Assembly: GCA_037783415.1 (NCBI GenBank)
Contig: JAZGTN010000052.1
Coordinates: 2,294,001 to 2,358,000, forward strand
Direction: 5' to 3'
Length of the DNA stretch: 64,000 nt
Origin: Leptasterias polaris
Lineage: Eukaryota; Echinodermata; Asteroidea; Forcipulatida; Asteriidae
Shown: positions 1 to 13,900 of the stretch, piece by piece
Position numbering within the stretch: position 1 is the first letter of the stretch
Layout: each line of letters starts with the position of its first letter
The notes under the pieces: generated by a model
Seen by the model: the letters and a program-made list of their open reading frames with translations, nothing else
Told to the model about the DNA's origin: nothing
Database searches by the model: none
Position numbers and translations under genes: made by a program

Positions 1-1920
1 CGGATGTGAAAAGAAACAAGACCTAACTTGTAATTAATAGCTACATGGTAAAGAAGTACGACAAAAAACGCAAGCAAATGGACGCAATTTCTGAGTTCTG
101 TATACCACCTTCACAACACGAGTGTGAACATCACTGTTACATGCATGTCTTGTGATCATGGCTGTGCCACAAACCAGACGATGCCCCCCACACTTGACTT
201 TGGACTCTGTTCAGTTAAATGAGTGAAATTTTCCGGGGCTGTTCGCTCTGGACTAAGTATAGTCAAGTGACCCATTTGCCCGGTTAGTTTACCCCCAAAA
301 AGGGTATAAAAAAATATAAGGTAATGCATTATCAAAGACAGTGAATGTGAACCGCTTTGAAAAAGTGATTCTTTTATTTGAAAACATAGAGGGACACTTA
401 AACCTGAACACTCAAAAATTCTCTTTTAGAAAGTTGTCTGGTTATGGAGGATTGAAAACCATAGGCCTCCCACCGGGGCCAAGCATACCAATCTTTCCAA
501 GTCTAAACATGCAAGTTGCGGAGGTTGCGGTTAACGATACAGATGAAAAAATTGGAAACCAAGATTTCCTACGCCATCTCTACCATTTTTAAGAAAGTTT
601 GGACACGTTTCTGGTTTACACTTGATTTGAAGAAAGATTAAAAATATATGCATTAAAATTTATTGAAGGACTATTTTTTTATAAACCAATGACAGATTTT
701 TAGAGAGAAATCTCTTAAGGATTTTGTATTAACTGGTGGAAACAGAGACAATAAAGCTATCAGTTCATATATTTTATTGGTCTTTTGTTATTTATTTCTG
801 CTTTCAAAGAAAAAATGTGCGACTTATTTCAAGATTTCCAGATTCTTAGGGCACAAAACACCACTTGTATTTAGCCCTAAAAGAACCGCCTATATATCAT
901 AATTATAAGAAAACTCCATCGGGGAAGCATTTAGTCTTATTTCAAGATGTTTTGAGCCATACTACCAAGCTTTGGTAGATGTCATGAGTTCTCTTATATT
1001 TACAGAAGCCTTTATACAATACTTGTGTGTGCTTGTAAGAGCATCTAATTTGTCAAACAGTGTGATAAGTAGTTTGGCATAATGCCAATACAACTGGGCC
1101 AAATTTCATGGCTCCGCATTCTACTGTAAGCCAAAACTCTTTGCTTTCATATGTGTGTTCACCATCACTCTCCAGATGGTTTGATGTTGATTAAAAAAAA
1201 CAATTATCGAGGTGGGTGAACAAAGTTTAGCATTGTTTATTATCGGGAGACTGAAAAAAATGAGTAAGGTTGAAAAGATGTATACACACTACACTAAACC
1301 CTGAATAGTTCAATGGATTGTAAGACCAGATAGTTGATTGTACCCGATTATAAATAAAAATTTCACCAATCTACAACTTCCTAGATTTACTCGAGACACA
1401 AAGTTAACCCAGAAGTCAATCGTTTACGACTTTGCTTTAAAAAAAAAAGAGGCCAAAAGAGAGTTTTAGTTCAGAAACCAAAATGTTACAGGAGTAATTC
1501 GCCCTTTGCACTGTCAGCCATTTGCAAGCAGAGCCTCGATTTGGGGACAGCAGTGAACAGAAGCATTATATAACTCTGTATTGTCACAGTAATGTAATGA
1601 CACTTTCATCCAAACAGATGCATAAATACAATACAAATGAAGTCGAGGCTCTACATGCACATGGTGGATCCATTCAAGTAGCCAATAGACCCCTGTACTT
1701 TACTATAGCAAATATTACCAGAGAACCGGTGTTCATTACACGGTACCCAATTTCAGCTAAAGCAGTACACTACTTTGCTTAGCAAATGTGTGTGCTCGAC
1801 AGCTTTGTGATATTGGGCCCGGATATTGCCTTTAATCGTCCTGTTTTTTTCTCTCTGATGGAATATAACATCAGTGTTTACTGGCGACAAGATTGAGGTT
1901 GTTCCATTATGACTGGCTCT
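1..1920. other. 3' flank and 3' UTR side of eIF3D, no recognised gene
   Basis: Downstream of the eIF3D stop codon on the minus strand. A possible minus-strand polyadenylation hexamer (TTTATT on plus) lies at 1236-1241, so part of this stretch is probably eIF3D 3' UTR; the true end cannot be fixed by eye. A plus-strand open frame at 341-592 (83 aa, ending FLRHLYHF) has no domain I recognise and no convincing splice context. I see no RNA gene here. Confidence 0.5.
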
Positions 1921-4900
1921 TTAGGCATCTTCGTCTGCAAAAACAATTGGAAAAAACAGTGCGTTTTAAAAACAAACAAAAAACAAAAATTGTGCAAAAC
2001 TTTAACAGAAGAACTAAATACGGTTTCTTGTTTGTTCCTTAAAAAACTGTCAATGTAAGTTTTTTTATGAAGTAATAAACCACAAGGGAAACTGACGGTA
2101 AATTAAAAATAATTTTGGATTGAACAAAGAAAGAGTGGGACTTGAAACTGAGACCTCAGGATTAACGTGCCAGTGCTCTACTTGCTCTACTGCCCTAATG
2201 TTGGCGGCATCCCAAATTTGTCAATATTTTTGTTTGGGGTTGCCAGTCAGAAGCCATCCAACTTGTAACTGCCGTATTGCCAGGAATCACAACCAAGTAA
2301 TAGATCCCTTGCAGGCCTGAAATTACAGTGTCCCCCGTCGCTGCCCCCGTGGTCTTTGGCCCTGGTGCCCCCTCTATAGATTCCCAAAGACATTAAGATT
2401 TCCCAATGGAGGTGCCCTTTGCTAAATGAAAAACAGCCATGCCCTTCAATAATGAAATTCCTGACCTGCCCTCAACTCAGGTTGTTCCCAGTATAATTTT
2501 TTTTTAAACTTGTAATCTTGAAGTCTTTTGAGAAGTTTAGGGATGGTCAGGTTGTCTGTCTCAGTTCAAAATTAATATCCTCATGATTTGACATAAGACA
2601 GGGATAACTTTTGCTCATCATTGCAGACACTGACGCAAGATCCTTCTCTGTAAAATGATGGTCGGTCGAGGACAATCAAACTTTTTTTGTTGGCCTTAAG
2701 TTCATGGTCAGAATGCCAATGGGGGGGGGGGAGTGTCTTACCATTGTCATCCTCCTCTGATGATGATGACGACGATTCGTCCGCATCGTCGTCGGAGCTG
2801 AATGTGTTGTCTGGGATGTCATAGATACGAATCACAGGCTGACAAGACAAAATAATAATAAGTCAAACATTTCTCATTTCAAATGATTTTTGGTGTGAAA
2901 TTATACATGCCATATCTCAATGCTAAAACTATTGGGAAAATGAGTGCATCACAAAACTCATTTGGACCTTAGAGCCCCTCGTTAAGCAAGATTTTTTACA
3001 GTCACACAAGCAAGGGATATTAACATGTTACTGGGAGGGAAGTCAATTTGAAAGATTCCGAAGACGTCTACCTTCATGGGATCCTTGAGGATGAGGTATT
3101 TGCCCTCCTTCAACTTGAAGCACTTGTCGATGATACAGCGCAGTATGCCCCAGGCGTTGTCCATGTTCAGATTGATCTGCGAGGCTAACTCCACCGGCTT
3201 GAACTGCTGTGACCCGAGAATCACATGCTTGGACGAGTCGCGTGGGTTCAGGCGGGAAACATACCTATTGATAACAGTAAAGTACGGTCCGCTTAATTGA
3301 GTGTCTAAGGAATTGGGGTAATCAATCAATCCAAAAAGTCAATCAATCAATTCATCAGTTTACATTTATTTCCATACTGTAATAACCAAAGTGATACAAT
3401 AAACAAGGTAATAATGAACAGAAAAGACTGAGTTATTGTTTTGAAAAAGCAAAGAAAGGAAACAGTATGGAGGCTGGTTTGATGAGCCAAGGCTAGTAGT
3501 CACTGCAGCCTGTGGACAGACAGAGACGAGACAGACAGACAGACAAACATTGGATGTACAGAAATTAACATAAACAACTTACAAACAACAACAATGAAAC
3601 ACAAGGTTTAACAAAAATATCTCACACAAAATCAATAAGTTAAGGCTGTATTTTCCTGCAATTTTCATTTAAATTAAATGACGATGCGAGGAACATATCA
3701 TTTTGGTTAAGTAGTGGCAACAGCCTGCGCAGTTTTTAAAGTATTCGAACAATGCTCCAAGTTAAAGTGCACAATTTTGTTCTCTTCACACATTAACCCT
3801 ACCCTCCAAAATCCTTCTGAGTTCTTCTAAAGGATTCAATTGGACTGAGGGCTGTAGGCCCAAACAAAAATTGCTATCACTGGGTCAGGAATTCTTATCT
3901 TATCCAGTCTAAACAATTTGATGTGCAGTGACCTAAAAGTGGAGGTCAACCGTAGGCAAGTTGAGGTCAACCGTAGGCAAGTTGATGTCAACCGTAGGCA
4001 AGTTGATGTCACCTGAAGGCAAGTAGGCCTATGGGTTAAGATGAGCAACGCGCACTGGGACCAAGCTTCCAAAAAGGTGTAAACAGTCGTGAGACATGAA
4101 CAGATTTAACCACAATAAACTGCTACATTACATTGTGCACCCACTCTTTTAATTGCTAAGCAAAGTGTGATGTCACAAAAACACATCACTACGGTGTTAC
4201 TGACAACTAATCCTTAACTCAGAATGTTCTTAATGTAAACAAATCTTTAGGTCTTTTAAGAGGTTTAGGGATGGTCAGGTTGTCTGTCTCAGTTCAAGAT
4301 TAATATCCTCACGATTTGACATAAGACAGGGATAACTTTGCTCATCATTGCAGACACTGACACAAAACCCTTCCTCTTAAAGGTATTGGTAAGAATACCC
4401 CCCCCCAAAAAATCATTGTTTAATACTAGTCTGAAAGCTTACTGATCATGAACTTCATACTAAAACCATTTTTTCTGTGAAATATTTCCATATGAAATGA
4501 AGTCATACTCGAGAAAACTGTATCTGAAAACCTAAACAAAAAGCAACAGCTGATTTCGGTCGTTACAAAATTAAGGACAATGTTTATATGCGGAAAATTA
4601 AGCATGGTTTTTCACTATTTTAAACCGACTCACACAACAGATTAAGCCCAAATTTTCACAGGTTTGTAATTTCATGTGTATGGTTGATCACACAAAATAT
4701 GAACATGCGATTATTTTGTCGGCTCTACCAACACTCTATAAAACCTTCAACAAATTCAGTACTCTCAACAGAAACAACCATGCTTAGCATTGGGGATATA
4801 TTTTCATTCTTAGAGGTGTGACTCTTACGGTGATACTGAAAACTAATCTTAAGATGAATCTTTGTGCTTTGTGAAATCCAGCCCTGATCATTCAACAGCT

Positions 4901-7900
4901 AAACATTTACCTTCCGAAAAAAACTTTTGATGAAGTTGTAAACCACAAGGGAAACTGACTGGGTAAATTTTAGATAATTTGGGTTTGAACAAAGAAAGAT
5001 TGATTAGAACCAACGACCTCCGGTATAACGTGCTGGCGCTCTACCAACTGAACTTTCTAGCCCTATGCTGGCAGTCTACCTATTTTGTCAGTATCTTTGT
5101 ATAGGGGTGCCAGTCAGAAGCCATACAACCGTTAGCTGCCGTGTAGCCAGGGATCAAATCCAAGTTAACGATACAACCTTTTGACAAGAAAACAACGTTC
5201 ACCGTGTCTAAAAGTGAATCCAACAAAGCTGACACCCTGAAACTAAAAGCCCAACTTTGTATCTTTTAAAGCAAAAACAAAAATAATCTGTGATTTGGCT
5301 TCACAACGCCGATGGTTCCACCAAACAGAATCTTGTCTTACCCAAACTTGATGTGGTCTGAACCGCTGAGCAGGGCACACACGGTCCACTTGGACAGCTT
5401 GAAGCTGTTATTCTTTAGTTCGGTAGCGAGCACCGCTCCCCTCTGTGAGTCCAGCTTCTGACGCCATTCAGCGATACCTACTTGCTGTAGAAACAGATAA
5501 AATAATCAAATTAATAATAATGTGTTCCTCAATGATTTACACAATTTCCCTGATGGGACAGCATGACATAATGATATAAAAGTAAAATAGACAACGGTTT
5601 TCCATGTTTGTGTACAAAATCTTGCACTGCCAGTGTCCCAGCAATATATGAGGCCGAGCCTTGAAGTGCCTTGATTGAGCCTAGGTATACCTCAGCGTAC
5701 CTTAGAATCCCATTCATTGTGCCTAGTTTTACCTTGGCATACCTTAGAATCCCATTTATTGAGCCTAGGAACACCTCAGCAGCATACCTTTGAATCCCAT
5801 ATGAGCCTATGAATACCTTTAATTCATATACGTTTATTTTCAATGTCATCATTAATGAACAACGAATTATAAAACATTATTACATCATATTATCAAAGAA
5901 ATAATCTCGTGTTACTTACAATGTACACAAATTATGATGAATAAAGTTATCAAGGCTTACTATACAGGAGGAGGAAGACAACATTTAGGTTTGGGTGAAG
6001 CGCTGCTTTTATACCCGAACCTATTGACAGACAAACGAAGACAGGACAAAGGACTAAGACAGACAAAGACACAAGACAACTTACTATGTACTACAGCAAA
6101 TAAGGAAGACAACCATAACTAAATACGTCTTTAACCACCTCCACCCTCAGATTAGTTATTAGCATGAGTATGCATTGAAAATGTGCTTTTTCAGACGTTG
6201 AATAAATATTGGGAGAGAACGTGACTTTTTTATGGGGTCTTTTAGGTCGTTCCAGAAAGTAACACCACGTTGGACAGGGCCATTTTTATATAATGATGTT
6301 CTATTAAAACAGACGAAGATATTTTTCTTAGAAGTATTTCGGGTATTATATGAATGAATGTTTGACGCTAACAGAAAGCATGAGTTAAAACACAGTGGCA
6401 ATGCATTATTCATATACCTGAACATAAATTTGCCTAAGCTTAAGTTATATAAATCTGCCAGTTTTAGCACTTTAAGTTTTAGAAATAACGGAGCAGTATG
6501 ATCACAATACCCAACGTTACATATTATGCGCATAGCTCGCTTTTGTAAAGTAAAGAGTCTATTACATTGACTTAAAGAACCACCCCAGGTAAGTATAGAA
6601 TAATTTAAATAGGGAAGTACAAGTGAGTTGTAAAGTGTTAATAACACAGTACTTGGTATAAAGAATTTTAAACGATTCATTATACCAATATTTTTTGATA
6701 TTTTGCTCGAAACATTGTTGATATGACCTTTCCAAGTAAGGTTTTCATCAATTTGTATACCTAGAAATTTAGTACTGTTTACTTGCTTAAGGCTGGTGCC
6801 ATTCAACACCAAGGGGACACAACGGGTATACTTACGGGATCTCGAACAAAAAATAATATAGTTTGATTTAAGAATATTAACACAGAGTTTGTTGCTTAAA
6901 AGCCAATCACCTATCTTTACAAGTTCAACGTTAAGTTTATGAACAGCTTCGTCAACATTGTTATGGCTATAGACAAGACTGGTATCATCAGCAAATAAGC
7001 AAAATGATAAAATATTTGATGTATTACAAATGTCGTTTATATAAATTATAAATAATAAAGGACCTAAAACTGATCCTTGAGGAACTCCACAAGTAATATC
7101 TAGATTCGATGAACTAACATAATTAAAGCTGACAAATTGTTTTCTATTTGATAAATAACTTTTGATCCAGTCCAAGGCTTTGCCACGAATACCATAATGG
7201 TCAAGTTTGTTAAGTAAAATGTCATGATTAATCGTGTCGAAAGCCTTGGACAGGTCCAGAAAAATACCGATCGAGAAGTTTTTATCATCGATAGCTTTCT
7301 GCAATTTGTTGACGACATAAGATGTAGCTAGTTCGGTGGAGCGATTCTCTCTGAATCCAAATTGAAATTCCGAAATTAAGTTGTGTTTGTTAACAAACGT
7401 TATTAATCGCTTAAATACAAGTTTCTCAAAGACCTTTGAGAAAAATGTGAGAATTGTTATTGGTCTGAAGTTGCCGAGATCATGTTTATTGCCCCCTTTA
7501 TGTATCGGTATAACTTTACCTGTCTTTAGTCCATCCGGGAAAATACCCGAGGATAAAGAGTTGTTAAATATTTCGGCTAGTGGTTTAGCAAGTCCGTATC
7601 TAGCATGTTTAATAACGGTACCATTCAGGCCATCAGACCCAGGTGCCTTACCACAAGGTATTCCGTTAAAGATGTCTACTACTTCCTCTTGTGTAATTGG
7701 ACAAAAGAAAATGGAGTGCGAGCACTTGTCATTGAGAAACGATACAAATGAAGTGTTACTAGGAGGTAGCTTGTTAGCCAGCTTAGTACCTATGTTAACA
7801 AAATACGTATTAAATGCATTGGCAATGTCATTGTTGTTATCTATTGTTACTCCGTCCTGCACAAAGTGTGAGGGGTTGAGCTTTGGTCTGCCCTTGTTCA

Positions 7901-10900
7901 GTAAGGTGTTAATAACATTCCAGGTTCCTTTAGCATTACCCTGCTCTTGATTAAACTTGTTGTTAAAGTAATTTTTCTTAGATGTTCTAATCAAGCTATT
8001 TAGTTTATTTTTATAAAGAGTATAAATTGATTTGTTGGGAGGAGTAGGTTTTTGAAGAAACTTTTTATAAAGAACATTTTTCCTAATAATTGACGTATAT
8101 ATTCCATTTGATAACCATGGCGACTTACAATGGTCGTACCGGCATTTAACCTCTTGTAGCGGGAAATGCCTGTCATAAAGTTTAAGAACATATTCTATGA
8201 AGGCCATATACAACTCATTGGTGTCATTTACAGATGCAATAAAATCCCACTGTGTTTCATTTATATCATTAACAAAACGTTGAATATTATTGCTATTAAA
8301 GATACGTTTGTTAAATATACGCTTACCAATTACATTTTCTTTTAATTTGTCAAGAATCAAAAAAACTGGTAAATGATCACTAATGTCAGTTGTTAGGACA
8401 CCGGCAGTAAGATTCAATAAATCATTAGTAAAAATGTTATCGATTAAGGTAGCACTACCAGCAGTAATTCTCGTTGGCTTAGTTATTGTTGGATAAAAAG
8501 AATGGGAAGATAAAATATCAACAAAGTTTTGTACGGAACTGTCTGTTTCGCAATGCAATAAATTGATATTAAAATCGCCCATAATATAGCACTTTTTGTT
8601 TTGATTATTTATGGTTCCCAAAATATAATTAATTTGATCAGTAAAATTTACAAATAAAGAATTTGGTGGTCTGTAAATAACTCCGACAATGATATTAGTA
8701 GAATGCTCATTAACAATTTCAATAAAGCATGATTCAATTTCAGTATTATTAATACATAACTCAGTTCGAGTTTTATAAACCATATTATGTTTAACATATA
8801 GTGCTACTCCACCACCCTTTTTGTTCTGTCTACATGACCCTTCAAGTGAAAAACCTGGAATTTGTATCAGTGGATCGTTAATATCAGATAGCCACGTTTC
8901 AGATATTCCAATTACAGAAAAACTGTTTTGTAAAAGGTTTAAGTAATCCACAATGTTTGATATATTTTTAGATAGACTGCGGGAATTAAAATGTAACAGT
9001 TTCGTATGAGCATTCAAATGGAAATCATTTAAGAATTTATCTTGATCGTAATAATCACAAGAAATGACAGGTGATTCAAAATTCAGGTCTGGATCAATAT
9101 CAGGGTTCAAAGCAGTATCAGATGTTTCATTCATCCGTGATTTTGTTCAGTAATGAGTCTGAATGGAAACGCTTGACTAATCTAATAGTTACATAACGCA
9201 AGCCAGCGTGTTGAATAGAAATTTGGTTGACAAAAGTTGCAAGGGGAAATGGAGCACACAGCAATACATTTTCATGGTTGCAAAAGTAAATGTTAACAGT
9301 TGCCATAGTACATATAAACAACACAAACAGAAAGAAATTGAGACACAAACTACACAAACCAAAAACATCACACACACAAAAAAATAAACAAGTAAAGAAA
9401 ACAAATAATATAAGAAGGCGAAAGGAGAAACGGAAATATTAGAAGAGTCACTGGGGTACTTATAAAAGGGTAAAAGTAAAACCTTTACACAAATAACAAG
9501 CAAAATAGATATTAACACACGACAGATGAAATGGGGATGGACTAATAAAACCTGCAAAATGAATTCGTATACCAGGATCCCACAGACATGTAGCTTTGAG
9601 AGAAATCAACAACACGGGAAATAACAAGGCGCAAAATAAATATATTAATAATAAAAATGCAAAGAAAAACATAATAGTTGGGTGACAAAAGTCTTCAGGA
9701 ATGTTCATGATAAGCAGTTTATGGAAGGGATGAGCATGGATGGTATGATGTGGAGCAAAGAAACCCGGATGATGCAGGGAATAATGTCACATACTGGAAG
9801 CATGATTGAGATAGCTAGGCTTGTTGGTAGAAGTCAGCTAGTGAGCCGCCTGCACCTCTCCACTTACCAGCCACGAACCTGTATTTCTTCCCTACCTTGT
9901 AGGCTGAGGAAACCTGGGCAGACCATTTCCTTTTCTCCTGCAGGTCGGCTCTAGTCAGGTCTTCCACGCAAAAGAAAGGAGCATTGCTCAAGACTTGTCG
10001 CTGTTGTTGGAGAATCTTGATCTTGTCCTGATAGCAATTTAGTTTGATGAGTAAGTGTTGTGGTTTGTCGTCCATCTTGGGTCCATCACGGTGGGCACGC
10101 TCCAATTTCACCTCGGGCATTTTGAACTTCTCCTTGAAGAATTCCCGAGAGAGATCCAGACAGTCCTCACCTTTCTGCTGAGGGAAGCCGATCACCCGAA
10201 GGTTGTTTCTCCGGGAGAAGCGCTCAAGCTTATTCAGCTGCTCGGCGTGGTCGGCCATGATATTATCTGCCTTTGCAACCATTGCTGTTAGCCGGTCAAG
10301 ATCTTTCATCTTCAGCTCTACGGCGTCAATGCGCTTACTCTGGAATTCAATGGAGTCGTTAATGTTCTCTTCCAGCCTATGAATACGATTACGTAAGTCC
10401 CTTTGTCCAGATTGAAGCTCCGTTAGAGTTTGACGGACAAAGTGTTCGAAATCGCTGGTGTCGGAAATAGACCTCTTTGTGCTTGGGTTGGTAGACTGTG
10501 GTGATATTACTGGTGAAGATTCGGAATCACTCACAGGTTTTGTCGTTTTTTTTCGTCCAGCAGGCATGGTTGATTACCAGACTTTTCCCAACGCCGCTGC
10601 AGTATATCGTTCCTATCAATAGTGATGGAATATTTGCGTATTCATAGGCTAGATGAACGAAATGTGGCTTGTCAATGGAGCCCCAATGTGCTCAAGTGTA
10701 CTACTCGGTTGCCATCAAACGTCCTTTGAATCCCATATGAGCCTAGGAATACCTTAGCAATGTACCTTAGAATCCCATATGAGCCTAGGAATACCTTAGT
10801 AGCGTACCTTAGAATCCCATATGAGCCTAGGAATACCTTAGCATCGTACCTTTGAATCCCATATGAGCCTATGAATACCTTATCAGCAAACTTTAGAATC

Positions 10901-13900
10901 CAATATGAGCCTAGGAATACCTTAGAATCCCATATGAGCCTAGGAATACCTTAACAACATACCTAAGAATCCCATATGAGCCTAGAAATACCTTAGCAAC
11001 TACCTTAGAATCCCATGAGCCTAGGAATACCTTAGCAGCATACCTTCGAATCCCATGAGTCTAGGAATACCTTAGCAGCATACCTTAGAATCCCATTCAT
11101 TGAGTGTCTTCATGCTAATGAACTGTGTCTCTCCATTAGAGCCCATCATGACGGCATCATGCTCACACCTTACAATCAGATCCAGGTCATCACCGATGGT
11201 GTATTTCCGATACCTGGTATTCAAAACACAAACATGCCGTCATTAGTTCCCTTGGTGTATGGGTAAAACATAAATAATATATAATGATACTATAAAGATT
11301 TACCAAATGATAAATACCAGGGATGTGATAGGCTGTTGAAAAAAAAAACCCCAAAAACCTCTTGAGCGCAAAGCGCAAAAGCTTGTGAGCTTGAAAACTT
11401 GCGAGCACGAAGCCGACTAATAACACTTATCTTTGGTTTTAAAAGCCCTACTCTGCAATCGGGGGCGTTATATATGGTTTTATCTTCATTTTTTTATGAA
11501 TTTGATCTCAAGTAAAAAAAAACAAACCTTTTTGAGGTGACAAAAAAACCCTGGATTTCCGTTTAAAAACGGAGAGATCACATCCCTGAAACACACAGCA
11601 TTAGACGTTTACCAACATAGACTTGTCCCACTTTACCAAACTCACATTTTCATAAGATTCACTTTATCATTTCATAGAGAACAAGAAGATTGTATGTGAA
11701 GAGGTTTTGTTCTTTTCTGATGACAAAATTTAAGACAGTGTCCTCTTTACTTACCTATATCCGACAGAGGCCACCTCTGATTCGTCATCTTCTTGGAAGG
11801 GGTTAGACTGAGCAAACTTATACCGTTCCCCGTTCTGTTTTTTGAAAAAATAGTAAATACGTTCCAATGAAAAAAATGTTTTTATAGAAACTTCTTTGAA
11901 ATTGTTGAGGGCACAAATTACTTTTTACAGACCATTCATTCCTGTATATTCATCACCATACACCCATACATGGTTTTGTTGTTGATTTTTGTTTAACATT
12001 TTACTTCTTGTAAAAGTGTCAGAAAAAATAATATCAAACATAAATTTTCTTTTGTTTTTAGAAACATAGATACTATGATAACATTAAAAACATTGGATAA
12101 TGTCAATTCAGGTCATGACCTTTACTTTGACCTTTTTAGTTCAGTTGAGTAAAGTAGGTCAGATCTTGCGGGCTTTTGCGGTAAGCCGCTTGCAGCCACT
12201 GTGGTCTCTAAAGGGTTAAGAAAAAGCATTACCGACGCATATTTCTGACAAACTGATAGGCAAACGCACCTTTTTCAGAAAAAATATATTGAACAAATAA
12301 GGAGACCATCAACATTAGGGCTAGATAGCTCAAGTTGGTAGATGCGGGGGCTGCACGTTCAAGTCCCGCTCTTGTCAAGTTTTCTTTGTTCAACCAAAAA
12401 TGACTTAATACAACTACTGTAGTTTCACAGTTCGTCTGTATTTCCAGTACAGTTCTCAGATACCTAGAAAATCCACATCGATAAAACTTTTATTTTTTTC
12501 AGACAGGGATAACTTTAATCATCACGGAAAGGTACTGGATTCAAGAAGTGTGTTTCCATGTGATAACATTAGAAACATTGGAAAATGTCAACTCAGGTCA
12601 TGACCTTTACTTTGACCCTTTTAGTTCAGTTGAGTAGAAGTAGGTCAGATCTTGCGGCCTTTTGCGATCGCTATGGGCATTTTTTTACAAGCCGCTTGCA
12701 GCCACTGTGATAGTTAAGAAAAAGCGTTACAGATGCGTATTTCTGACAAACTGATAGGCAAACTGATAGAAAGGAAGGACAAAAGGAAGGACTCTCAATA
12801 CCTGCAGCTAGCACAACAGCAGATTAGAAACCCAAGAACAAACTTTGACAGATTGAAAAATCTTTACATCACAACAAATTTACACAGAGACACAAAAGAA
12901 CAGGGTAGAACATGAACTGGGATGTCATTTTCCCATCAGAAATACAACACCTTCAAAAACAATCACTGAATGCAAAGGGAGATTTGACAAATAATCCTGG
13001 CTTAGACACAGGCTTGTCTTTAGGGAGGGGCAAGACTCACCTTCTTCAGACACTGCTGGGAGAAGTTGTGGTTGATGAAGGTAGCTTCTAGGGCCAGGTT
13101 ACGAGGCGAGTTCATATGATTCCCCTCATCCTGGGGAGTCTCAACGGCCGTCTCGTTCACCGTCAGTAAATCTGTGAAGACACAATGAAAAAATCAGGGA
13201 TGAAAAGAAAAACGCGAAAGCTTGCGTGCTCGAAAACTTGCGAGCACGAAGCCCACTTATAACATTTATCTTTGGTTTTAAAAGCCCTACTCTGCAATCT
13301 GGGGCGTTACATATGGTTTTAAGAAGTTGATCTTAATTTAACAAAATAAATAATTAATAATAATAATATATATTTATTTGTTTTTGGGGGGGACATACAA
13401 AAAAAATTATTTCCGGTTAAAAAACGGAGAAATCACGTCCATGAAAAATACATTCATGAATACCTTTGACAGATTATCCATTCTGATTGGTCGAGAGGAG
13501 ACCCTTTTGACATGCTTAAACGTGCGATATAAACACGGTCACAGTCTGATTAGACACCACCTGACGACATTGAGTCAAAGAGGGCGCTAACAAATGATTC
13601 CATGAAGCACACAAATTTCATGGTCGCATATTTGGCTCGTGCAAGTTTGAAACTTTCGTGCGAAGTTTGAAACGTAAGTGCAAAACTTGTGCAGGGAGCT
13701 ACTTAATGTATTTGCATAGTGAACCACATCAGCGTATACGAATTTTTCACAATCTCCTATATGTTGCCAAATGGAACTCACCGAATTCTGGGTCGTCTCT
13801 CTTGTCAAAGAAGAGCTTGCCTCCAACATGCTGAAGGGAAAAACAAACAGTATTCAGGATGACAACAATGACTGACAAACCTCTAGCAATACTTGCACCT

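Larger units (their letters stand above)
5820..10721 (-). mobile_element. Near full-length, apparently intact non-LTR retrotransposon (LINE) with two ORFs
   Basis: Order on the minus strand: short 5' region, ORF1 (10567-9815), a roughly 680-bp spacer, ORF2 (9134-6159), a 3' region containing AATAAA near 5836-5841, and an end at about 5820. Minisatellite units flank both sides, so the insertion point is clear. CCTTT occurs at both junctions and is a possible 5-bp target-site duplication. Both ORFs are open and the element sits inside a host intron in the same orientation as the gene. No LTRs and no RNase H domain are seen. The RT style fits the CR1/L2/Jockey group; clade placement is tentative. 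Confidence 0.85.

Noticed and set aside
2581..2741. Extension of eIF3D exon 14 through [12 protein letters not shown] to a stop at 2581
   Set aside because: A good donor GTAAGA is at 2741, and a downstream acceptor gives the expected acidic ending (DEDA, stop) in frame. The extension also runs over a G10 run and into the snoRNA. It could exist only as a retained-intron form.
9189..9708. Minus-strand frames between LINE ORF1 and ORF2
   Set aside because: Hydrophobic, low-complexity translations of a T-rich spacer with no relation to ORF1 or ORF2 domains.
11960..11970. Additional box C-like TCATCAC (minus GTGATGA) in intron 9
   Set aside because: No box D at a suitable distance and no closing stem, so it is not a snoRNA on this evidence.
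12310..12380. tRNA-like sequences (also near 5040, 14440, 14530, 42530, 54260)
   Set aside because: A- and B-box-like motifs are present, but a complete cloverleaf with acceptor stem is not, and each is joined to a shared non-tRNA body. They are tRNA-derived SINE heads, not tRNA genes.
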